A stretch of 64,000 bases of DNA from Lepeophtheirus salmonis (GCF_016086655.4 NC_052144.2:30225896-30289895), one strand, 5' to 3'; counted from the stretch's first letter, positions 34,485 to 46,689 are shown. Program-made: numbers and translations. Notes: a model not told the origin generated them from the letters alone.

Positions 34485-35195
34485 GCTACAGTACAGAATA
34501 CTTTCCGTTACTTTGGAACTCAGAGTGAATTTTTTTTGCGAAGAAAAACGCAAATGTGGTTCTTGTCGGACCAAAAATGAATAGAAAGGTCATTTTCTGT
34601 TTGAATGCGAGACGCTCTGTCCAATATATAAAGTCATTGGCGAACTTTAAAAAAAAAAAAATTTTTTTTTTTTTTTTTATAACTTGAAAAATAATGTCTT
34701 TTATTTTGACAAAAAGGAGAAGGTAATTAACGCAACTATTAGAAAGGCTCATCATATTTTGTATGTGAAACGTGCTTCCTTGGACAATGATATCACTGAT
34801 GTTTTATCCGTTGGGAAATTTGATCTAAATGCATTAAAACAGATAGTCTTTTTGAATGATTTTTACTTTATTTTTGAATGATATATGAATTTTTGCTTCT
34901 TCTATTCTTTTTATGCCGGTTTTTTTTTTTCAGTGAACGTATTTATATGTATCGTTTTCAAGAATTTAATTTCCTTACTATTAAATAAAAATATAGATGA
35001 GGGTTGTTGCCCAAGAAAGAAAGAACAAATTTATTCTTTAAGAATAGCGAAGGTTAATCATATTGTTTCAGATGATAGTCAAATCTTGCTTAAAAATATT
35101 TTTTTAAAAAATAGATACATACTCAGTAAAATTATTTTCCACAAATTTTCTGCACACGGTCATCTACATATATTGAATTCTGCATATTAGTTTTG
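34485..35195 (+). pseudogene. Non-LTR retrotransposon 3' end (family L), copy 1
   Basis: From about 34490 the reading WLQYRILSVTLELRVNFF is followed by CGSCRTKNE, stop, KGHFLFECETLCPIYKVIG. A Cys..Cys…His….Cys cluster of this spacing ends the ORF2 of many non-LTR retrotransposons. An A/T tract (34650-34678) interrupts, then another frame gives NNVFYFDKKEKVINATIRKA. The same succession occurs in the larger copy at 36600-38170 (FKYRILFGALE, then WECPSLSKIYGT, then SNNERVDTINIKKS). The two copies are diverged beyond recent transposition. The rest up to 35195, with small frames, is probably 3' untranslated sequence, but that edge is a guess. Confidence 0.6.
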
Positions 35196-35560
35196 ATGGT
35201 AATCATTTAACTAAATAATTTCTCAAATTAGTTATTATTTCATCCCCATCACGAATCTTTTGTATACGTAACAATGTACATTGTACAATATACGTTTAGA
35301 TAATTATTTCAACAATTAAACGTAATCCTTACATAATTGTCCTTATTATGCATTGCAGTTTTTATAAAAATTAGGCAAATGACTAATTCATATATTTTTC
35401 ACCAACTCAATTAATAGTGTGTTTCAAATAAAATGAATAATTATTTAAGAATTTTTTTTTTCTTTGCCAAAAATTTATTATCTTAAAAGTAAGAGCAACA
35501 GAATGGACCTCCTAAAACAAACAACGAAACATTTAAAATACATATATTTAAAACAACATA

Positions 35561-36431
35561 CGAGGGTGGTCTGAAAAGTTTAGAAGTTGTATCAAAGATA
35601 GAAGACATTTTTTCTCATTCTTATTTTTCAACATAGTCTCCTTGTAACTATACACAATCTTCCTATCTCTGTAACCTGTCCAAATAGTGCCCGGCGTTTT
35701 TCTCTGCAAAATAATTGTTCACGAGACACTTTTTGTTTTGGGCTCAATTACTCCAAGTTGGATTGACTTAGAGGCGTTAAACTTTAACAGAACCAGTCTT
35801 TCTACGTCTTTTATTGTTTGAATCTATACAAAAGTTATACTTTCATGAACAAAAGTATATTTTTTTTCTTAGCAATATTTCATTAACTATAATATCACAG
35901 TTCATTGGCATAAAAAGTCTTCCCGATTAGTCTTGACCTTAAAATTCTCTAAACGAAGCTGCGAGATCTGTTTGTACAGGTCCTTTAATATGGTACAGTC
36001 CCAGAAGAGGTGATCCGTTGTTTCGTTATCTGTGTTGCAAAATGAGCACAAACGTCTTGTGTCTTTCAAAAATTTGGGTAAATAACTACATTATGTTTTA
36101 ATGAGATTTCCGTCGGAACATTGGTAATTATTAATTTGGATTTGATAAGGAGGGAAACACTTCTCTTAGGATTAATGTTGGAGTCGTTGAAAGCGGACAA
36201 ATTATCATAGCAAACAAATATTCAATGAAAGTTCGATACATGATGTTGTCCATTTTGACAAAAACACTCAAATCAATTCCCTCAAACGACTGTTACATAA
36301 CAAATGCACATCCAAAATGGCAGAAACTTTGACGAATAACTGTCAACCGATGCTATATAGATGTGACTAGCTTTTATTTACGAGAGCTGCCATCTTCACG
36401 TTGAGATCAAAAACCTTTCGGACCACCCTCG
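35561..36431 (-). mobile_element. Mariner element with intact inverted repeats, TA duplication and a foreign insert
   Basis: The left end cgagggtggtctgaaaagtt and the right end reversed (cgagggtggtccgaaaggtt) match at 18 of 20 bases and are flanked by TA on both sides (35559-35560 and 36432-36433). On the minus strand the ORF start at about 36260 reads MDNIMYRTFIEYLF, the mariner N-terminus. The C-terminus on the same strand reads YFAEKNAGHYLDRLQR, stop, EDCV, stop, LQGDYVEK (35720-35610), the classic terminal mariner motif. The whole catalytic core is missing. In its place, roughly 35820-36200, is a retrotransposon fragment (next entry). The element is related to the one at 7041-7502, and both lack the core, but their internal joints differ. 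Confidence 0.88.
35900..36130 (-). pseudogene. Non-LTR retrotransposon fragment (family L), inside the mariner element
   Basis: The minus strand gives DTRRLCSFCNTDNETTDHLF, then WDCTILKDLYKQISQLRLEN. This is the terminal Cys-Cys-His-Cys cluster (C..C….ETTDHLFWDC) of a non-LTR retrotransposon ORF2. It resembles 34560-34610 and 37930-37990. No stop interrupts about 60 codons, so this piece is less decayed than its neighbours. It replaces the catalytic core of the mariner element in which it lies. I cannot say whether it arrived by retrotransposition (no target duplication or poly-A seen) or by recombination. Confidence 0.75.
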
Positions 36432-36599
36432 TAAGTGTTAAATATCTAAATAAAATATTGAGATATCTAAAATTAGTTTATCATATAAAATAGACAATTC
36501 AAAATCAATAAAACTTCCGTCCAGAGCTTTGGGTTTGCAAGGAGATGTGGTATTTTACTCCAATATGTATAATTGTATCGACGGCAAACATCCATCAAA

Positions 36600-38170
36600 A
36601 TATGTGAGATGTAATTTCAGAAATGCTTCTTTCTGCGAAGACCTCAGAACTTTCACTATCAAATGAAGATAACAACATGGTTAAGGGTCACCTTTCAGTA
36701 GAAGAAATTATATATACTAATTATAGAAATGCAAAATTAAATAAAGCCCCTAGTCCATCTGGCTTTACTTTCTGAAATTTATAAAAATATATCTTCTATC
36801 TTGCTCTGATTTTACTCTTGTTTTATGAAAAGGTTCTTAGTATTGGAGTTTCCCTGACTTCGCTTCAGAGGGACACATCGTTTTGCTTCCGAAACTAAAA
36901 AAGGATACTGGATATCTTAAAAATTTAAGACCTCCTGTTATGCAAAATGGCTTGTACAATTTTTTTAAAATTATTAGTAACTAATCCCATAATCAAAGTT
37001 TTAAGCAAAATTTTACATGGATCACAATATGGTTTTATAAAAAAACAAGATCATGGATAGTATCCATTTTACGCTAGATACTTTTTTGGAGTCTAACAGT
37101 GACTTAACAGTGATGTCAGTGGATTTTGCTGAGGTCTTTGTTACTCTGTCTCATGAGTACATAGATAAAATACGCTGCACAGAAAAAGATGTGATTATTC
37201 TATAATTCGTATGGTTGCTGTTACCTTAGCGCGTACTCGTAGAATGATTAAATGCAAAAACGAATTAGAATATTTGTTGAATAGCAGGAGCGTTCTGTGG
37301 GTAGATCCTCTGTCCCCAATACTTTTTATTATATGCCTTGATGGGTTAATAAAAGAAATAGATCACAAAGATGGAATAAAAGGCTTTCAGTTCCCACATT
37401 CAAATTTAAAATAACTTCTTACTTTTCTTGATTCAATTTAAAAGTATGGTATATGATCGGGGCATGGAATATTCATATTATTCCTAAAGTAACGCACCTT
37501 TTCCGTGTTACACCTTTCAACACAGTATCGCTGGGGATATATTATTTCTAGAAAATTCTTATTTGAAATTATCAAAAATATAAATTTATATATATATAAA
37601 CCACCAAAGCGACCATAACCCATTGAAGTTCGGGGCCTGGGTGTGATGGAATTTCAGTTCAGCCCACATTTAGGACTTTCGGAGGTTTTTATAATATTTT
37701 AAAATTTTGTGATGTTGCTACTGAAATATTAAAAGAGTTTAAGTTATATTTACAATGGGAGAGTTTTAATGGGAGTATTAAGAAACGTAGCTAAGAAAGC
37801 CTTAAGGCATTCACCAATAGGTTTTTTATTTTGAGCAAAAGATGGTTTAAATACAGAATACTATTTGGGGCCCTCGAGGTTGCTGCCTAGTATTAAAATG
37901 ACACCAGGGGAATTTTCTTCTTCTGTCAATGTTCATAAGAAACAACCGATTATATTTCTTGGGAATGTCCATCTTTATCTAAAATTTATGGGACATTATT
38001 CAATAAACAACTGGGCAAAGAAGATTTCTTCTCTATTTCAAATAATGAAAGAGTTGATACAATCAATATTAAAAAGTCAATATATAGTCTATAAATTACG
38101 GACAGTAAAAGAAAACAACCTCGATAGAATTTTATATATTGCTAATCTTTATGTGAATGTTTTATTGAAA
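36600..38170 (+). pseudogene. Non-LTR retrotransposon ORF2 relic (family L), reverse transcriptase to C-terminus
   Basis: Such elements copy their RNA into the genome by target-primed reverse transcription. From 36623 the frame reads MLLSAKTSELSLSNEDNNMV then VEEIIYTNYRNAKLNKAPSP, the conserved NKAPGPDG block with Gly and Asp lost. About 37105: VMSVDFAEVFVTLSHEYI, motif A, keeping the first Asp. About 37310: DPLSPILFIICLDGLIKEI (the GDPLSP.LF block). The YADD motif that should follow reads SYFS then a stop, so the catalytic pair is gone. About 37845-38060: FKYRILFGALE, WECPSLSKIYGT and NNERVDTINIKK, the C-terminal Cys/His region. At least six stops or frameshifts. Block wording resembles the L1/Tx1 lineage. 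The endonuclease domain is missing upstream. Confidence 0.82.
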
Positions 38171-38389
38171 ATTTAAACTCCTTTTTTATGTTAGTTTATC
38201 GTCCAATTAATGTTATTTCTAAATATTTAATTCAAATATTCTTGATTGGGCTATATTTTATAATATTCTTTTTAATTTGCGTTTGTGTACATGTTTTAAC
38301 GAGTTATTTGAATTTTTTAGATGGACCGTTACTTTTTTTTTTTTGGGGGGGGGGAATTGCAATGCCAGAATGAAATTTCATTATTATTT

Positions 38390-38705
38390 AATTCCTTATT
38401 AGTGAACATCCTTTCCTAAATAGATTCAATTATATTCAAAACCGGATTAAACATGCGTTTGTTCTCATAAAGGACGGGGCGTAACACTAAGGATTTGTTG
38501 CAGAGATATAATTGTAAGTCCTTGTTGGACTCGGAGTAGAATTTGGAATCTATATTAGAGTAATTCTTGCCAATGTCATTGTTTATTTCCTTCCTCCTCC
38601 TCCATTATCACAGCTGGTAGCTCTTGATCTCCTCCAAAACATTCCTAAAATTGTCAGGGGTACCATTTTTATTTTTGGAATCTTTTTTTAACATGTCCTT
38701 TACAC
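38390..38705 (-). repeat. Dispersed repeat with protein-like reading (family U), copy 3
   Basis: Minus-strand reading DNFRNVLEEIKSYQL, stop, then INNDIGKNYSNIDSKFYSES, NKDLQLYLCNKSLVLRPVLY and ENKRMFNPVLNIIESI. It aligns over its length with copy 2 (29460-29775), and the last part with copy 1 (11265-11530). Two stops and one frameshift break it. It begins about 40 bp after a poly-G tract (38343-38352) that follows the retrotransposon relic. Confidence 0.65.
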
Positions 38706-39724
38706 ACAGGATTATCATCACTGGTCTGAATGGAAAAACGCATTCACTTTATTTGAAAAAAAACTTGATTAAACATACAAACAGATTTTAACTTTGTCAA
38801 AAAAGGCAATTGATGTAAAATATTTTCACTATTATGCTACTTTACTAAAAATATTTGAGAATGTTTCATAAGTGATCGAAAAAACCCCTATATATGGTAT
38901 TGACACACACATTTTTCTATTTCTCCATTTTTAAAAGAGTTTTTAACAAATATATCCCTCAAATAGACAGGCAAATACAGACATTGTGTATTTGAACAAA
39001 GGATTTAAGCTGCATGATTGTGCAGCATAAAGATTAATAAAAATATATTTTATTTCATAATTTGCGCTCGTAGCATCTACATTAGGGTGGTTTCTACTTT
39101 GTGATTAAAAAATAAATGTATTTATTTTAATTCTCTAAACCATTTTACTCGGTGAATATATATTCCTATGCCTAAAGGTATAACATTTGAATGACTTTCA
39201 GAGACTGTGTCTTTTGGCTCTTAAGCTTTTAACTAAAATTGTAGATTTTTTAAAATATTTTTCGTTTATTTTATTTTATATTTAAGCACAAATATAACGT
39301 AGAATACATTCAAATGGATCCATTAAAGAGAAGAGATCACTAAAATAATTGTAGACAAAAATGTTTTATCAAATAATCTAATTCAAGTTGAAAAACAAAA
39401 AAAAAAAATACATAAGCGTTTTGGCATATAATTTATTTATGTTATTTAAAAAAATTGGAGATATCTTTTTTTTCAATATTGGACAACACATTAAAAAGCG
39501 ATGGCCACCATTCAATATAAATTTTTCTGGAATTAAAAATACTTAAATTGAAAATACAAAAAAATATGAATCCCGTAGCGTCGCTACCTTTTTACTTGAA
39601 TCTCCCTAAAAGCCCCCCAAATTATTTAGTATATGTTAGATATATTTATAAGACTGTTTCTAGGGTTTTCACACATGGAATCAGTCTAAAATTTAGCAAG
39701 TAGACGTATTAAATAAGCAAGCAT
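38706..39724. other. Intergenic DNA, nothing recognised
   Basis: About 1 kb of AT-rich DNA. No frames or repeats are supported. Confidence 0.5.
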
Positions 39725-40075
39725 ATTCCTATCCTATGATATTTTTTGGCCTCCGAGGTCAATAAAAATCTATTTCTGACCAAATTAAAACCTCCTTTTC
39801 CTGCTCTCATTCTATATCTCTCTCCTTTTCTCTGTCTTTTCTCTTTTACCTTGTCTCTTTCTACACCTCTCTCTCTCTCTTTTCTTCTACCTTCATTTTT
39901 TGTTTCTATTTGTCTCTATTCGGCCCTGCAACGCGAGCATCCTCTTCTAGCAAATAAGTATATAGAAATAAAACAAACCTACTTACATGAGTAATTATAT
40001 AAATGTGGTGATAATTTTTGGGGCTAATCCCCTCCAAATGATGAAAGCTAACAACGCCCCTGACGGAATCTATAA
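39725..40075 (+). repeat. Dispersed pyrimidine-rich repeat (family P), copy 1
   Basis: A stretch rich in CTCTCTCTTTTC (about 39800-39920) is flanked by ggcctccgaggtcaataaaa on the left and, on the right, gcaacgcgagcatcctcttc and gctaacaacgcccctgacgg. Reversed, the region 47780-48180 shows the same order: ggcctccaaagtaattaaga, pyrimidine-rich centre, then a gagctgaatagagacgaata-type edge. The open frame at 39746-39994 comes from this low-complexity sequence and is not considered a gene. Confidence 0.6.
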
Positions 40076-40609
40076 TTAAAATAATCGATAGTTTCATGCA
40101 CTCGTGATCTCCGTGTGAGTAGATACAGCTTCTAAGGTGTACACTGTACATTGACTTGAGGAGTACATACTCTTATACCTTTGATAGAATAGACTAAAGT
40201 ACATATTTAAAGCAATAAATTATCGCTTGGATCTTGGAAATGATTATATTCAATCTTCAGGTTTTCTTTGTATGTCTATGACGTTGCTACTAGCCAATCC
40301 AAAGAACAAGTAGTTCCTGACCCTACTTTTACCTAATCACCATTTTAACAACATGAACCACTTTCGAACAAAAATAAAAAAATGGAATTAGGTTTAAATT
40401 TTTTCTTTACAGAAGGAACACAAGTTAGACTTAACATTCAGTCGCTACTAATTACATGTTGTATTACATCCATTTTATCTCAGGGATATTTCGCCTTAAA
40501 ATATAAATAATTATGATTATTGATCATTTTTGGTTGAAATTAATGTTCTCTTTAATTGTTATTATCAAAGTATGTAACGTTTATAACTATAAAAAGCAGA
40601 AAGGTTGTT
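40076..40609. other. Intergenic DNA, nothing recognised
   Basis: AT-rich sequence without supported features. Confidence 0.45.
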
Positions 40610-41040
40610 TTCTTTTGGAAAAATGATGGCATTTTGCCCCAAAATTTCAATACATACATTCACTATTTAATTAATTCCAATTATAGAAAAAATAACAAAT
40701 AAAGTTAGAATAATATCAATAAAAAAAAACCACGATAATGATTCGAATAGACATGAAAGATTATCCATTTTGGATAATACTCATGGATTGACAATCAAGC
40801 ATAATATTAGATAAAACATAATTCCATGATTATTTCAATAAAAAGCCACCGTTTTATGCGTTTTATAGTAATAAACATTACATAGTTTGATTTATTCAAA
40901 GGAAATATCAATTTCAATCAAAAATAAACAAAAACAACGTATAAATCTCATATTTAAAGGCAAAATATCCTCAAGGCCAAGTGTGTTAAAGGTGAAATAG
41001 TTTAAGGTAAAATTACTAGAAGGTGAAAGCACTGGACACT
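40610..41040. repeat. Dispersed repeat (family R), copy 2
   Basis: Aligns with 8640-9060 through TTGCCCCAAAAT, GATTCGAATAGA, TCATGGATTGACAA, CAAGCATAATAT, AAGGAAATATC and CAAAAATAAACAAAAACAACG. Ends near AAAATTACTAGAAGGTGAAAG against AAAATTACCGGCACCGCAAA. No coding potential. Confidence 0.65.
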
Positions 41041-42339
41041 GGCCAATTGTTGTCGCAACCATTTTTCATGGGAATCTGTTAATAATTAAATATGAATTAA
41101 AGTCAAAAATATTTTGCACAATGAAGTTTTATTTTGTAGGGAACAAAATGGAAGTTTGATAGAAGTAAAAGTAAAAATTTGATTTTTAAGGGCCACCCTA
41201 TTTTTTTGTAAATAAGTAGCTCATTTGAAAAAAATAATTCTTCAAGCTGTATACATCCCTTTTTTATGATTGAAATACATACTTATATCCAAAATAATGT
41301 TATCAGTGATGTTCATCATTTCGTGAATAATAATAATTGTAGATTTGTATCTAAATACTATGTCAGAATGACAATCCATTTACGGAGGAATTAAAAAAGT
41401 ATCATCTTGGTCCAAAAAAAAAATGGCATCTCTTCTCATCAAAGTTTTATATATATCATTTAAAAAATCTTTTTTTAGACATATGTGATATGAATGTATT
41501 ATAATGTTTTGATATCATGATGTTAATTTTTATTTTCACAGTAATATTACAGCTTCTTTAAAAAAATCTCCACGCAATGTTGGGTATTAATAGTCATAAA
41601 AATTTTATGTGTTCTTATCCACTATAAGTAGAAGGAAAAGACACAATATAAAAACCCCCTTCTCCCGTTGTTATTGTCCCCCAGAAAATGTATACATATG
41701 TTTATTAAAAAATACAGGTAGGTATTTGTTTCAACTCAGTGAAACCTCTTACTACGAGGATCTTAATCAAAATACACTTACATTAAATTTATTTTAAATA
41801 ATCATAAAAAAAAATGAAAAGATAATAGGACTTCAAATACTTCACACACGCATATTAATTTAGCTTGTAACCCGAGTAAGGACTGTATTTCCTTTGCATC
41901 ATCTTGCTATAAAATATGCAATTACTGTATCTAACTTCACTTACATATTCATAACTTCAGAGGCAGTTTATATTTTCGTTGTTTCCAAGGAAAAGTTGTG
42001 TCTTTAAACATAATTTTTAGTACTTCAACATAAAAACAGTCTTGAAAAAATATCAAGAAAAGGAAACGATCTTAATCTATTTTTTCACTTCCTATACAGA
42101 GTGGGATCTGAAACTTGCAGCAGCATGACTCAATTACAAAAACGTCACTTTTATGGAACCAAGAAAAGACGACTCATAACCAATTTATGATATAATAAAT
42201 ATTATTATATTTATCTATATTTTTATTCAAGATGTCCTCCTTTACAACTAATAGCAGCCTGTCGTTTGTTTCCATCATGAAACCTCATAATTAAAAATAG
42301 CAATGATAAAGTTGTAATTACAACGAGAGATCGATTTAC
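41041..42339. other. Intergenic DNA, one possible transposon edge
   Basis: Near 42095 cctatacagagtgggatctg followed by aaacttgcagcagcatgac has the form of a mariner terminal repeat, with gatgtcctcctttacaacta at 42230 as a possible interior. I could not find the other end or a protein reading. The rest holds nothing I recognise. Confidence 0.4.
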
Positions 42340-42465
42340 CTTCTATAAAAACCAGCAATTGGGACTGGAATGGATATTACCAGACTGAACTGGACCCTCA
42401 GTCCTCGGTCCTGAATAAGGATCGACACAACACTGGTCTTCATATTCTTTATATTGCAGTGATTT
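42340..42465 (-). repeat. Dispersed repeat (family D), copy 1
   Basis: Reversed, this gives gtgttgtgtcgatccttatt, then CAGGACCGAGGACTGAGGGTCCAGTTCAGTC-like sequence. It parallels 46970-47090 (gttgtgtcgatcttcattta, then a GTCCAGTTCAGTCC word). The repeated AGGACTGA and CAGTCC words suggest a small degenerate internal repeat. Confidence 0.6.
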
Positions 42466-43149
42466 ATATTACCCCGATTTGATTTTTTAAATAAAATCTA
42501 TCAATTTATCCTTCTTTCAGCTCAATTTTGGCTACTTTAAGTGTCATTTGCAATACACCCCAATTTTTAATATGATTATTTTGTTTATAGAAATTCGCGA
42601 TAGTTAATGGAAATGTACAAATGTAATCCACACATAATTTTGAAAAAAATAATACTAAATTGTACATTACATTAAACTCTTAAATAACCTATTTTTAGAA
42701 GGATGAAGATAGCAACAGAAAAATGTTCATCTTGGGTGGTGTTACACAAATAATTTATTATTATATCACCCATGGTGTCGTCTCATTTAGGGAGATTCCA
42801 GTTTTAATGCTTTTCAATTTGAATCTTGATATATGTATGTATGTTCTCATGCATATTGTATCTTAATCTAAGCCTATTTTTCACATAAAAGAGAGAGAGA
42901 GAGAAAAAAAGGCCTCATATCATATGTCTGGGATGTCAACACAAAAACAATCTATAATTTTTCTCAAAACTGAGTGTGGAGTATATTTGTATTCTTCGAC
43001 AAAGTATTGTTAATTTCTATCAATAAAATTATTTACATTACTATTTTGAAGGCACTGTATGATGAATTTAAAGTAGTTAAAGTAGGAGTTAGAATAACAT
43101 CTTATAAGAAATACAATGCACCTACTACTGTAAAAAAAAAATATCTTTG
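42466..43149. other. Intergenic DNA, nothing recognised
   Basis: AT-rich, with a short (GA)n run at 42893-42904. No frame supported. Confidence 0.45.
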
Positions 43150-44270
43150 ATGGACAGTTTCCATGAGCAAGTTGAAAAAAACAAACAAAAATGAATCAAT
43201 TTACGGATTCATTGTCCCAAATATTTGGAAAAGGCACGGATCCCTCTTTAGAATCCACACTGGGAGCGAAAACATAACAATAGCTGGAACTCTGAGACTC
43301 AGTGAGACGTTCGTTAATAAGATCAGGAGGGAGTTTGATACCACTAAAGGTGATTTGGAGGCAATATCTATGTAAGTTGAGGTCAAAGTTCAAATTGACT
43401 GAGTCTGGATGCCGGAAATTGTGTCTTAAATCCAGGAAATTGTCTATGAGGAACCAGGGGAAGTCCGTCAGGGCATTTCTCTAAAAGTTAGCTTGTCAAA
43501 GTCGCTGATCCGGCTCCGTTTTAACAAAATGATTCGTTACTACTCATACAAAATGAGGAAAGGCCAAATATTGACAAAAAAAAAAAAAAAAGGCAAAGAA
43601 AAATCACTTAAAGAACTCCCAAAATCTCTTCAAGCACCTACTTGCTCTGGTTTTTCTCGGGCGACAAAAACTTTTGCCAGGACCACAAAGGTCAACAATC
43701 AGAAAAACAGGGGGGTTTGCCTTCTACTCAAGGATATGCCTGTCATCATATAGATGAAGTTCCCTGCCCAAGTCCTACTGTTTGGGGTGGTTATCTACGA
43801 AGGCCTTCTCATGTATTCTCCTGTGTTCTCCCAAGGGATCAGTGTCGATATTAAGGCCTACCCAAATGTGCTTGAGACCAGAGTGATGCCCTGAATCGAC
43901 ATGGTTGCCAATGAGAAAACTACATACGGCAACAGGAATCGGCTCTCTGCCACACCTAAAAAAAAGTCTCAAATCACTCCAATACAATTTTGACGACTTT
44001 ATCTTGCTGCACTTAAAGCCTACAAAATTGCAGGATCTGAATCCAAGTGATTTTTTTAGGGGTGGAGTGCGATTGAAAGACAAACCAACCAAATCTCCTG
44101 CAACACCAAAGACAAACTTATCCAAAAAAAGAAGGAATTTCATTATTTGCCAAGGAATCAAGTGGCGAAGGCCAGCTAGTGCATTCGGCCTCGTTAAGAG
44201 ATTGTAATTAAGACTGGGGCTACTTTTATTTAATAAAATAAATTTGACTCTATCGAGCCTTCAGAATCTC
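43150..44270 (+). pseudogene. Mariner-like transposase pseudogene, near full length
   Basis: Blocks occur in the right order over about 1.1 kb, the length of a complete ORF. About 43200-43380: a helix-turn-helix-like ITIAGTLRLSETFVNKIRRE. About 43520: MIRYYSYKMRKGQILTKK, the linker (GYKSYKMRKGQLLT). About 43640: FSGDKNFCQDHKGQQSEKQG, where the first catalytic Asp block FSDEKNFCQD has one change. About 43755: MKFPAQVLLFGVVIYEGLLM (FPA.VMVFGVV..EG..M). About 44030: LNPSDFFRGG (SPDLNP.D), then ERQTNQISCNTKDKLI and LPRNQVAKASSAFGL. The QQD block containing the second catalytic Asp is unreadable. At least five frameshifts or stops. It is the most complete mariner relic here, and the C-terminal wording resembles 51490-51960. 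Confidence 0.85.
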
Positions 44271-44559
44271 CTTTTATTTGTTTAATTTGATAACTGGTTG
44301 GAGAGGAAATTACGTTCAAAACTTCATTTTCGTGGTACAAATAGTTTGTGGGATAGAAATGATACTATCTTGAATAAAAAAACGAATGGTGATAGTCTTA
44401 TGTTTTATCTTCACCTGGACAAAACTTTCCCAACTGAAAATTTGTTAAGCACTAGTATGTCCATATGATGCTTCTATATCAATAAAGGTTGCAAGTAGAA
44501 AAAAAGTGTAATTATTTAATTTATTCTTTATTTTATTGACCATAATGTTATTCCATGTG

Positions 44560-45110
44560 ATCTAAATTTTTGGCAAACATTCTATCGATTGTTTTCTTGA
44601 AAGCCTTCCAGAACAAGACAACTTCTGCGGGATCAATAGCCGCCTAGTGCTTGGTAATACAGGTCTACAGGGCTTTGATGCTGTTGTGGCTAGTAGCACA
44701 AACCTGTCTCTCTAACTTTTCCTAGAAGTAGAATACCAAGGGGTACATATCAGGGGAGTTGGGGCAGGATTAGAGGCTCTAAAATTGGGATTTATTGCTG
44801 TTTAGAAGGTCTTGAGTCTTCTTGGTCGTGTGCTTCAGTAGCAGAATCTTCCTGCAACACGAACTGGGTTCCATTGTCCTCCTTAATCACCCAGGAATGC
44901 CAATAGTCATAAAAACTCACAGTATTTTCCTGGAATTTATCTACAAGACCATATATGTGGCTAATTTGGACATTCTCAATAACATATTGAAGCGATAATG
45001 CAACAAAACTTCGACAAAAGATCTCCTTACTATCGTTAGATGTGCTTAAGAGATATTTCAAGCTGTTGTCAAGACAAGAGATGGACAATTTGAGTGACTT
45101 TTTTCCCAAT
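44560..45110 (-). pseudogene. Tc1/mariner transposase relic (C-terminal half)
   Basis: The minus strand carries a 105-codon open stretch ending TQFVLQEDSATEAHDQED, close to the mariner block FVLQQDSAPAHKAKKTQ with the second catalytic Asp kept. It is followed in shifting frames by MYPLVFYFWEKLERQVCA (from NP.DYFFW..LE..V), then IKAL, stop, TCITKH and DPAEVVLFWKAFKKTIDRMF. The third catalytic Asp is lost. The upstream part of the open stretch (MGKKSLKLSISCLDNSLKYL) shows no motif I can place. The subfamily differs from the near-full-length element at 43150-44270, which lies 290 bp away on the other strand. Confidence 0.68.
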
Positions 45111-46689
45111 CAATTAATACATAATGTAATATTGTATTGAATGTCCTCTTTCTTAGTTTATCATATAAACTACTTAATATTGATAAATCAACATTTGTTT
45201 TACTACCGAATTTTGATGATACACCCAGTATTTTTTTGTTTTACGAGATACGCTTGTGCTAAAGGTTGACATAATTTATATGTATTTACCATTATTAAGA
45301 TGGGATACACTTACAAAGGGGGTCCAATTAAAGAACAAAATATATTTATGTACGTCTCTATATGATCGTTCATTTAAACCATTTTTTGGAATTAAAAGTG
45401 TCGTTTATTCGAAATAATAAATAAATTTGAAATCCTTGCATGAGTGGATCCTTCATTACTATTGTATGTAGTACAAATAAATTTAGAGATATATTTAAGG
45501 ATATCTAAAGGAGAAGGTTGGGGGGAGAATGGGGGAAAAGTGAAACTCATTCACTTTTATTACGGCTCACTGGATTGGAAATTTTGCTGTATAATTCTAC
45601 ATTATCATTCTCTTATAAAATTATAAGAGCATAAATTCTCATAAACTAAGGGCACGTGTTCTAATGGGTTTTAAATCAAAATGAACGTTCTTAGATGTTA
45701 ATTATAATTCATTGTTATGTTTTATGTTGCCATATTGTATATTTAGAAGTAAAAGCTCAATGTTAAAATTCGAATTATAAATATAGGAACATACAATTTG
45801 CAAGGCCCCACTTTACTTCATGTGAAAAACCCTTGATTTTAAATTTGCAAGAAAATAGTGTAATCTAAAAAATTCGGTTCTATTGTTTCAAAATCAAAAA
45901 AGAACAAACCATATATGGATGCACTTTGATAAGTTTACAATTAGAGCTTTATTTGAATCAAACTGGTTATCAGAAGAGTTGTAAAAAATATGAACTACGG
46001 TTCATATAATAATGAAATAAATCGACAATAAACTTAGTAATGCTGACAATTTGAAAAATGGTTTGGAGGTGAGCAGCTTAGCTACTTTGACAATTTAGTA
46101 GATTAGCTAAGATAAGCTATAAGAAAAAAGAAATAAACTCAAATCCCACTTAAAGATAGGACAGATCCACATTTTCTTGGACCGGTTAAGATCTTTAAAA
46201 CTAAATATTCTGTTAGCCGAACTTTTGGATTCAGATCATAACTCAAAGTTAGACAGATACTTGGCTAGAACTACAATTAGATTTCAAACTTAAGTTCGGA
46301 CCTAAATCAAACCAAATCAGGATTAACCTTACATTTTTACTGATTACTGATGCCGAAACAATAAATAATCGAAAGTTATTATTATTAGAAGATAATTTTG
46401 AGTTATAATTAGAATTATTGTAAGAATAACGAAATAGTGTACATTTTTGTGTTGGGCATGAGGTAATACCGTGTGAAGTAACTACGTGGTCTGAACTCCT
46501 TATGCAGATGTTGCTCCAATCACTAATCATGACAAATAGAATGTACGTTGAATATAATTATTATCTTTTTTCATATAACTAGGATTAAGTATTAAGGAAC
46601 ACCCTCTATGGATCTCTTTTATAATCAGTAAAAGTTCTGGTAACCGAAGCCAGTTCGGGTCTTGCATATTTTCGGAATATACAGGGTTA
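45111..46689. other. Intergenic DNA, nothing recognised
   Basis: About 1.6 kb, AT-rich. Small open frames at 45444-45626 and 46249-46530 have no motif. Confidence 0.5.

Noticed and set aside
34885..35190. 101-codon open frame on the plus strand
   Set aside because: It is rich in F, I, L and K, has no motif, and lies in the presumed 3' part of a dead retrotransposon.
39746..39994. 82-codon Ser/Leu-rich frame that could be read as a membrane protein
   Set aside because: The hydrophobic look comes from CTCTCT-rich DNA, and the same low-complexity sequence recurs at 47780-48180 as a repeat.
43775..44161. 128-codon open frame on the minus strand, the longest in the window
   Set aside because: It is the antisense shadow of the mariner pseudogene on the plus strand.
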